A DNA stretch of 64,000 nucleotides, taken from NCBI RefSeq assembly GCF_011764505.1, contig NZ_AP022839.1, positions 2,215,001 to 2,279,000 of the forward strand, written 5' to 3'. Shown piece after piece: positions 54,942-64,000 of the stretch. The stretch comes from Legionella antarctica. GTDB lineage: Bacteria; Pseudomonadota; Gammaproteobacteria; Legionellales; Legionellaceae. A program made the position numbers and the translations under genes. Within the stretch, counting starts at the first letter, position 1, and the number at the start of each line of letters is the position of its first letter. Below the pieces are notes generated by a model. It saw only the letters and a program-made list of their open reading frames with translations, made no database searches and was not told the origin of the DNA.

Positions 54942-56234
54942 TTACTGTTCCTTATCTAATGTTCTTAAAAAAGCGAGCTTTTCTGCGATTTTTTTTTCTA
55001 AGCCGCGGTTTACTGGTTGATACCAGCCAGGATCTGAAATTCCTTCGGGTAGATAAGACTCCCCGGCTGCATAGCCATGCGGTTCATCATGAGCATAACG
55101 ATACTCATGACCATGTCCTAATTGTTTCATTAAACGTGTAGGTGCATTACGCAGATGAATGGGCACCTCTCTGGATTTATCTTTTTTAACAAAGTCCATC
55201 ACCTGATTAAACGCCTTATAACCCGCATTACTTTTAGCAGCAATAGCAAGATAGATAACAGCCTGTGCCAATGCCAGTTCACCCTCTGGGGAACCAAGTC
55301 GCTCATAGGTTGAAGCCGCCTCATTAGCAATTTGCATTCCTCTTGGGTCAGCTAACCCGATATCCTCCCAGGACATTCTTACAATGCGTCTGGCCAAATA
55401 ATGCGGGTCAACCCCGCCATCCAACATACGACATAACCAATAAAGAGCGGCATCAGGATCAGATCCGCGTACGGATTTATGTAAGGCAGAAATTTGATCA
55501 TAAAAATGATCGCCTCCCTTATCAAATCGTCTGGCATTGGGGGCTAAAGCATTATTTACCAACTCTTTAGTAACACGGGGTACCTGCATTGCAGTGCATG
55601 CGGTTTTTACTTGCTCTAATAAATTGAGTAGTCTCCTGGCATCTCCATCAGAACAGGCAATGATGATTTCCAGAGCCTCTTCATCAAATTGAAGATCGGA
55701 GAGCACCTCCCTTTGTGCCCTCTGAAATAGTTGATTTAATTCCTCATCGGTCAATGACTTTAAAACATAGACTTGAGCACGAGATAATAATGCAGAGTTA
55801 ACTTCAAAAGAGGGATTTTCGGTGGTAGCTCCGATAAAAGTAATCAGACCAGATTCTGTATAAGGTAATAAAGCATCTTGCTGTGCTTTATTAAAGCGAT
55901 GAATTTCATCGATAAACAATATAGTTTGTTTTCCATAAGTTAAATTATTCTGAGCCATTTCCATCGCAGCACGTATCTCTTTCACTCCTGAGAAAACGGC
56001 AGATAAAGCTATCCATTCACAATCAAAAGCTTCTGCAGTTAATCGGGCTATAGTGGTTTTCCCAACTCCTGGAGGCCCCCAAAGAATCATTGAATGCAGC
56101 TTGCGCCCCACAAAACTAAGCCGTAATGGTTTACCTTCCCCCAATAAATGATTTTGACCTATCACCTCATCAATATGTTTAGGTCTTAGAAATTCAGCTA
56201 AAGGAGGAATAGGATCTTTTTTAAATAAGCTCAT
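54942..56234 (-). CDS. rarA: replication-associated recombination protein A, AAA+ ATPase
   Basis: The frame is open to 56279, but the family begins near MSLFKKDPIPPLAEFLRPK, so I use ATG 56234 (430 aa). Walker A is GPPGVGKT (53-60), Walker B region ILFIDEIHRFNKAQQDALLP, then GATTENPSFEVNSALLSRAQ with sensor and arginine finger. RarA (MgsA) acts at stalled replication forks. Its place after ftsK and lolA is conserved in gammaproteobacteria. Confidence 0.94.
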   Translation of the reverse strand: MSLFKKDPIPPLAEFLRPKHIDEVIGQNHLLGEGKPLRLSFVGRKLHSMILWGPPGVGKTTIARLTAEAFDCEWIALSAVFSGVKEIRAAMEMAQNNLTYGKQTILFIDEIHRFNKAQQDALLPYTESGLITFIGATTENPSFEVNSALLSRAQVYVLKSLTDEELNQLFQRAQREVLSDLQFDEEALEIIIACSDGDARRLLNLLEQVKTACTAMQVPRVTKELVNNALAPNARRFDKGGDHFYDQISALHKSVRGSDPDAALYWLCRMLDGGVDPHYLARRIVRMSWEDIGLADPRGMQIANEAASTYERLGSPEGELALAQAVIYLAIAAKSNAGYKAFNQVMDFVKKDKSREVPIHLRNAPTRLMKQLGHGHEYRYAHDEPHGYAAGESYLPEGISDPGWYQPVNRGLEKKIAEKLAFLRTLDKEQ

Positions 56235-56394
56235 TGGATAGCTACTCAACAGTGTACGATATGCGAATCCGGCAAACATCAGCTCGAATATTGAGAGAAA
56301 TCTCTTGACACTGGCATAGTGCCTGCATTTGGAGATCCTTCACTACGTTCAGGATGACGAATACCCAACCAAATCATTCAACAAGCACCCTCTT

Positions 56395-56520
56395 GAAGAA
56401 TGGCCAGATTTGAGTGCAGGTTGAGCGAAAATGACTTGGGAAAAGCGCAGCATACACCAAGTATGTGAGCATTTTCCCAAGTCATTTTCGCTCAAGATGC
56501 GCCAAATATGGCCTATTCTT
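56395..56520. repeat. 126-bp palindromic repeat next to the lolA stop
   Basis: Perfect 24-nt arms (56421-56444, TTGAGCGAAAATGACTTGGG then AAAA; and 56472-56495) flank a 27-nt centre. Imperfect complementarity extends to both ends (AAGAATGGCCAGATTTG and the complement of CAAATATGGCCTATTCTT). It ends directly at the lolA stop codon. It could work as a terminator between lolA and rarA, or represent a dispersed palindromic repeat. Confidence 0.75.
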
Positions 56521-57129
56521 TCATTGTTTTACTATGTCGACCCCTTTCGGTGGCTTAAACTGAAACAATTTTTTAGCCAGTTTGGGATTTGATTTGATTT
56601 GATTTAATTTTACTGTGGTAATTTGACCCAGTTGATCATGCAACTCCAGGCCAGTTAAATTATCTGCAATAAATATAAGCTTGATGCGCTGAAAATTAGC
56701 TTTAGATGACTTTGATTTCAGATTAAAGGTAATTGTTTTTCCTTCGTCCCGTTGAGTTACATCAAAATCTCTAGCCACTGTGTCATCATAACCACTTAAA
56801 AATAAAGCAGCTGTTCCACCTAAACCTTTTTCCTGTTTTTTTACCGTAACCTGTTCTAAATCAACATCATAAACCCACATTTTTTTTCCATCAGCCACCA
56901 CTAATTGTTCCATGGGCTGTTTGGTTTGCCAACGAAAACGACCTGGTATTTCTAATGCCATCGTACCTGACGAGCGCGATACTTCACGTTGTTTTGCTTT
57001 AACCACTTGTTTAAAATCAGCGGTCATGGCTCTTATTGAATTAAGTTTTGTCTGCAATAGTTCACCAGAGGTTTGACCAAATACACCACCAGAACAGGCC
57101 AATAGCAAACTCAAAAATATTTTTTTCAT
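56521..57129 (-). CDS. lolA: outer-membrane lipoprotein carrier protein LolA
   Basis: This 202-residue periplasmic chaperone begins with a signal peptide (KKIFLSLLLACSGGVFGQ). The mature part has LNSIRAMTADFKQVVKAKQ, the conserved PGRFRWQTKQPMEQLVVADG KK block (corresponding to 'P..FRW....P..Q.IVSDG') and FQFKPPKGVDIV at the end. It carries lipoproteins from LolCDE to LolB. Two base pairs separate it from ftsK. Confidence 0.94.
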   Translation of the reverse strand: MKKIFLSLLLACSGGVFGQTSGELLQTKLNSIRAMTADFKQVVKAKQREVSRSSGTMALEIPGRFRWQTKQPMEQLVVADGKKMWVYDVDLEQVTVKKQEKGLGGTAALFLSGYDDTVARDFDVTQRDEGKTITFNLKSKSSKANFQRIKLIFIADNLTGLELHDQLGQITTVKLNQIKSNPKLAKKLFQFKPPKGVDIVKQ

Positions 57130-57131
57130 TA

Positions 57132-60545
<3,414 letters not shown>

Positions 60546-60814
60546 ATTATGTGCAGTTTCTTAGTGGATTTTGACTATTTTTAAAGACGAACATCTCAAA
60601 ATGCTATTTTGCAAATGAGGTGAGACAATCCGCTATCGATTCTAAAGAGGTATTGATATGGATTGCATCGACTTATTATCCAGCCTGAGGGATTGATAAT
60701 TTTACGGTGCAACCCTATCGATTGCCAAAATCCTTAAGTGTAGAGAGAACCCTAAGCCATAATCTGGTTGATTCAGAAAAAGCAATTAAACGAGGCAGCC
60801 TCCCTAAAGCTTTG

Positions 60815-62065
60815 TTATGCTCTGATTTGCCCATCCCCAAAAATAAGCCATTTATAACTGGTTAATGCTGCCAAACCCATTGGGCCGCGAGCATGTAATT
60901 TTTGAGTACTAATCCCGATTTCGGCACCCATACCAAATTGCCCACCGTCTGTAAATGCCGTTGAAGCGTTAACATAGACCGCTGCTGCATCAACATGATC
61001 TAAAAAGTAAGTAACCGCTGCAGGTTCTTCCGCAATAATCGCTTCGCTATGTCCCGAAGTATGTTCCATAATATGGTTAACTGCATCCTTAACTGAAGAA
61101 ACTGTTTTGATTGCCATCTTGTAGGATAAAAATTCATGACCAAAGTCATTTGCACTTGCTTGATGAAGAAGAGGTTTAGGATAAGCCACTTCAAGTGTCT
61201 TATAGCTTAATGCATCTGCATAAATTTCAACATTTTTTGACCCAAGTAACTCGACTAAAAAATATAAATTTCCTAAACTTTTTTTGTTGATTATCAAAGT
61301 GTCTAAAGCATTACACACACTGACTCGTCTTGTTTTAGCATTGGTAATAATCAAACGGCCTTTTTTAATATCACCGCTGGAATCAAAATAAAGATGGACA
61401 ATACCTGCTCCCGTTTCAATAACAGGGATTTTGGCGTGTTCACGAACAAATTGAATCAATGATTTGCTTCCTCTGGGGATACACACATCAATAAATGAGG
61501 TAGCATTCAGAAGCTTATGTGTCGCCTCTCGATCAGCGGGCAATAGATAAACTGAACTCTTACTGATATTGTGTTCTTCTAAACTTTGATGAATCAGCGA
61601 TTTAAGCAAGTTATTACTATGATATGCTTCTTTCCCTCCCTTCAAAACACAAGCATTCCCTGTTATAAAACATAAACAAAAAACGTCAATAGTAACATTG
61701 GGTCTTGATTCATAAATCACTGCTACCACACCAAGAGGTACCGTAACCTTCTGAATTCTCAAACCATTGGGTCGTACTCTTTCCTCAATAACAGCTCCTA
61801 ATGGATCAGGTAAAGAGGCAACCAACTCCACGTCATCTGCAATCGCATTAATTCGCTCTTCAGATAAAAGCAGCCTGTCGTATCGCGAATCATCTTGTTC
61901 CATCAAGAGAAGATCTTTCTTGTTCTCCGCAATTATTTTATCTCTCTCTTTGCGTAAATTAGCCGCAAGACTCAGCAGTACTTCTTTGCGTTTCGTCATG
62001 GTTAATAGCTTTAAACGATGGCTTGTTTCTTTAGCAGCTTTTAACCGATTAGTAATAGTATCCAT
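60815..62065 (-). CDS. proA: gamma-glutamyl phosphate reductase
   Basis: This protein of about 416 residues is in the aldehyde dehydrogenase superfamily and catalyses the second step of proline synthesis. I use the ATG at 62065, with TAGGAG upstream, rather than TTG codons before it. Conserved parts include RPNGLRIQKVTVPLGVVAVI YESRPNVT, the FITGNACVLKGGKEA segment, and the catalytic Cys in NAKTRRVSVCNALDTLI. Seven base pairs after proB when measured to its open frame, so the two form a proBA operon. Confidence 0.95.
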   Translation of the reverse strand: MDTITNRLKAAKETSHRLKLLTMTKRKEVLLSLAANLRKERDKIIAENKKDLLLMEQDDSRYDRLLLSEERINAIADDVELVASLPDPLGAVIEERVRPNGLRIQKVTVPLGVVAVIYESRPNVTIDVFCLCFITGNACVLKGGKEAYHSNNLLKSLIHQSLEEHNISKSSVYLLPADREATHKLLNATSFIDVCIPRGSKSLIQFVREHAKIPVIETGAGIVHLYFDSSGDIKKGRLIITNAKTRRVSVCNALDTLIINKKSLGNLYFLVELLGSKNVEIYADALSYKTLEVAYPKPLLHQASANDFGHEFLSYKMAIKTVSSVKDAVNHIMEHTSGHSEAIIAEEPAAVTYFLDHVDAAAVYVNASTAFTDGGQFGMGAEIGISTQKLHARGPMGLAALTSYKWLIFGDGQIRA

Positions 62066-62078
62066 CAACAAAAAACTC

Positions 62079-63149
62079 CTAAAAAATATGCAAATGATCG
62101 TAGTGAATAAAACCTGGTTTATCTTTTTGGCCCAAGTATTCGTTTAATTTGATTGCATCGTATTTGGCTATTCCTATACCGATCTTCTTCCCTTTTGGAG
62201 CTAGTATTTCTACTAAATCGCCTTTTTTAAATTCTCCATTGCATTGTTCTATGCCCACGGGCAAGATACTAATAGCACGCTTATTTTCTTTTAAAAGATC
62301 AAACAAACCTTGATTTATTGAAATTGAGCCATTGTGCTTACTGTCATTATATGCAATCCATTTTTTTATATTTGATTTTTTCTTGCTTGGCAAAATAACC
62401 GTACCCAACAGTTCTTGCTTCATTATGCGAGTAATAACTGAAGGGATATCAATACTGGCTATGTGAGTTGTAATGCCTAAACCTGACATTTTTCGAGCCG
62501 TTGCAATTTTACTGCTCATACCACCCCTGCCCTGGGTACTCTTAACGGTAGAAACCTCTGGCCAGCCTTGTTCAGGATCAATAACAGGAATAATCTTTGC
62601 ATCATGCATCTCAGGATGCCCCGTATAAACACCTTTAACATTACTCAGAATAATTAATTTTTCGACATTCATTTGCGCAGCAATAAGACCGGCTAATTCA
62701 TCGTTATCAGTAAACATCAATTCTTCAATAGCAACGCTATCATTTTCGTTAATAATGGGCACAATATTTTTTTGCTGCAAAATTTCTCGCAGTAATCTGG
62801 CAATATTTAAATAATGATTTCTCGTTCGAAAATCTTGTTTGGTGAGTAATATCTGCGATGCTAATATATGGTGTACTTTGAACATTGAGGAATATAGATG
62901 CATCAATTCATGTTGACCTAGTGATGCTAAAAGCTGCTTTTCACCCGTAGAACTACCATACTGACGTCCAAGAGTCTGGTGAGCCACTTTTCGACCGGAG
63001 CCAACTGCTCCCGAGCTGACCAATACCACATGATGACCTGCTTTTTGCAACATCACAATTTGCTCAACCAAATGCAACATGATGGGTTCAAAAGGTGTTC
63101 CATCATGTGATAAAATACTTTGAGTTCCAACTTTTACAACGATGTTCAT
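62079..63149 (-). CDS. proB: glutamate 5-kinase
   Basis: This 356-residue kinase makes gamma-glutamyl phosphate, the feedback-regulated first step of proline synthesis. It shows the amino-acid-kinase fold (VVKVGTQSI at the start, VLVSSGAVGSG, NENDSVAIEELMFTDND ELAG, STQGRGGMSSKIATARKMS) and a C-terminal PUA domain (KKGDLVEILAPKGKKIGIGI AKY). Start ATG 63149. It is the first gene of proBA. Confidence 0.95.
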   Translation of the reverse strand: MNIVVKVGTQSILSHDGTPFEPIMLHLVEQIVMLQKAGHHVVLVSSGAVGSGRKVAHQTLGRQYGSSTGEKQLLASLGQHELMHLYSSMFKVHHILASQILLTKQDFRTRNHYLNIARLLREILQQKNIVPIINENDSVAIEELMFTDNDELAGLIAAQMNVEKLIILSNVKGVYTGHPEMHDAKIIPVIDPEQGWPEVSTVKSTQGRGGMSSKIATARKMSGLGITTHIASIDIPSVITRIMKQELLGTVILPSKKKSNIKKWIAYNDSKHNGSISINQGLFDLLKENKRAISILPVGIEQCNGEFKKGDLVEILAPKGKKIGIGIAKYDAIKLNEYLGQKDKPGFIHYDHLHIF

Positions 63150-63316
63150 TTATTTAATTTACCTTATGTCTATTTAAGGGCTTGTCTTTTAATCATAGCA
63201 ATCTTTATATCTCATTACTGTTTGGTCAGCAATTTTTGAAGCCCTTTGTGGCAAAAATTATTTGCAACTAAGCATATTGTATTTGTATTATTAGCACTAC
63301 TATTCAAGGAGAAGAA

Positions 63317-63757
63317 ATGAAACGAATATTATTCCTGGGACTTGCTGCAACAATAATGTCTTTTGCCAGCATGTCACACGCTGATGCTATTTTTTATTCT
63401 AGTCTGGCTAATGCCTGTGAATATATCTCAGGGCATTGGGCCGGAACCGGTAAAGCATCGAATTGGGTTTTAGGCGATTGTATCTATCATGGAGCTGGAA
63501 CAGTTAGCTCTTTGGACGCTACGGGACACTTTAAGATAGAAGTGGCTTCGGATAAAGACTCCGGAAGTATTCTTTGTCCTAATCATGCGACTAAACAGCT
63601 TACGGGAATTTGTCTTAATGGAGTTGTTACAATTATGACAGAATACGGCAATATGACAGGTAGTTTTTCACAAAATTCCGGTAGTGCGAAGGGAACTTTG
63701 TCTGTTGCCCCCGGAATGAATGCCGATGTGGTGATTCAATTTCAACGCGTTGAATAA
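63317..63757 (+). CDS. small exported protein, 146 aa
   Basis: A signal peptide (MKRILFLGLAATIMSFASMS, cut after SHA at about residue 22) leads a beta-rich mature domain with four Cys (NACEYIS, LGDCIYHG, ILCPNHA, GICLNGV) that could form two disulfides. AAGGAGAAG precedes the ATG. The Gly/Ser/Thr-rich, repeat-free sequence suggests a small periplasmic or secreted beta-barrel protein. Family not recognised. Confidence 0.75.
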   Translation: MKRILFLGLAATIMSFASMSHADAIFYSSLANACEYISGHWAGTGKASNWVLGDCIYHGAGTVSSLDATGHFKIEVASDKDSGSILCPNHATKQLTGICLNGVVTIMTEYGNMTGSFSQNSGSAKGTLSVAPGMNADVVIQFQRVE

Positions 63758-63807
63758 TTAATTTTAATTGTTAAAACTTTCAAGCGGATGGTTTTTATTT
63801 AAATCTG

Positions 63808-63827
63808 CCGGCCTATAATAAGGCCGG
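63808..63827. terminator. bidirectional hairpin between convergent genes
   Basis: CCGGCCT-ATAATA-AGGCCGG forms a 7-bp stem with a 6-nt loop, 50 nt after the stop at 63757 and 28 nt beyond the end of the convergent gene at 63856. Flanking A/T tracts on both sides fit a two-way terminator. Confidence 0.65.
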
Positions 63828-63855
63828 TTAAGTTTAGGATATCAACTGCCGAACA

Positions 63856-64000
63856 TCAGGTAAGTTGATAATTAATTTTGAATAAAACTTCTCCTGTGGT
63901 CACCCGCATATCAGCTGAGGCTGGGCTAAAAACAAATGCAGTAGGAGAAAGAGCAACAACAGGCACGCTATTAAGAGGATATTGCGTTCTGCCATAATCG
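63856..64000 (-). CDS. 3' end of a gene running off the window
   Basis: A minus-strand frame is open from the window edge to a TGA at 63856-63858. The last 47 codons include YGRTQYPLNSVPVVALSPTA and FVFSPASADMRVTTGEVLFK. The beta-like, polar character suggests an exported or surface protein, but too little is present for a family call. Confidence 0.5.
   Translation of the reverse strand, partial: DYGRTQYPLNSVPVVALSPTAFVFSPASADMRVTTGEVLFKINYQLT

Overview
The window looks like a Legionella chromosome. It is AT-rich, and its housekeeping blocks run in the order mpl, yhdP, fliJIHGFE-fleRS, then rarA-lolA-ftsK with trxB divergent. Several large proteins are coiled-coil or helical, lack recognisable enzyme domains and have glutamate-rich C termini resembling the 'E-block' signal of Dot/Icm effectors. 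Species is not decided; the insertion-sequence load suggests a strain under active genome rearrangement. No complete rRNA or tRNA gene and no CRISPR array was seen.

Layout. 1-6051: a hypothetical gene, two Gly/Tyr-rich lipoproteins, an outer-membrane efflux remnant, an IS3-family element (copy 1), a truncated gene, a tRNA 3'-end fragment that looks like an attachment site, an IS30 transposase remnant, a fumarylacetoacetase-family gene and the C-terminal half of a CPA2 (YbaL/KefB-type) antiporter cut by an IS21 element (copy 1, 6052-8567). 8568-14491: a truncated exported protein, a double ABM-domain exported protein with its TetR regulator and matching palindromic operators, a 187-bp palindromic repeat, a DJ-1/PfpI protein and a 708-residue membrane/coiled-coil protein. 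14767-23556: one 2929-residue protein with a SecA-type DEAD motor in its middle. 24613-30935: a gene start cut by an IS66-family element, whose other side carries a decapitated Mrp (Mnh) sodium/proton antiporter operon. 31042-37754: yajQ, then a 664-residue membrane-anchored effector-like gene broken by IS21 copy 2 and IS3 copy 2. 37844-40155: two effector-like genes and an ankyrin-repeat remnant.

40170-54164 holds conserved cell-wall, envelope and flagellar genes on the minus strand. FliE/F/G build the basal-body MS ring and switch, FliH/I/J form the export ATPase complex, and FleS/FleR are the sigma-54 two-component regulators of the flagellar cascade. 54304-54891 is a frameshifted exported HExxH protein. 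54942-63149 contains rarA, lolA, ftsK, trxB and proBA. The window ends with a small exported protein and the 3' end of another gene.

Main points for a second look: (i) the giant SecA-like protein and its divergent coiled-coil membrane neighbour, candidates for an uncharacterised effector or translocation system; (ii) the 664-residue gene, which can be rebuilt exactly in frame by removing two insertion sequences with intact target duplications; (iii) the three left-hand insertion sequences (IS3 copy 1, IS21 copy 1, IS66), which lack target duplications and join unrelated broken genes, as expected of recombination between IS copies; (iv) the IS3/IS21 pairs, which lie in mirror orientation around roughly 25-32 kb and so could drive inversion.
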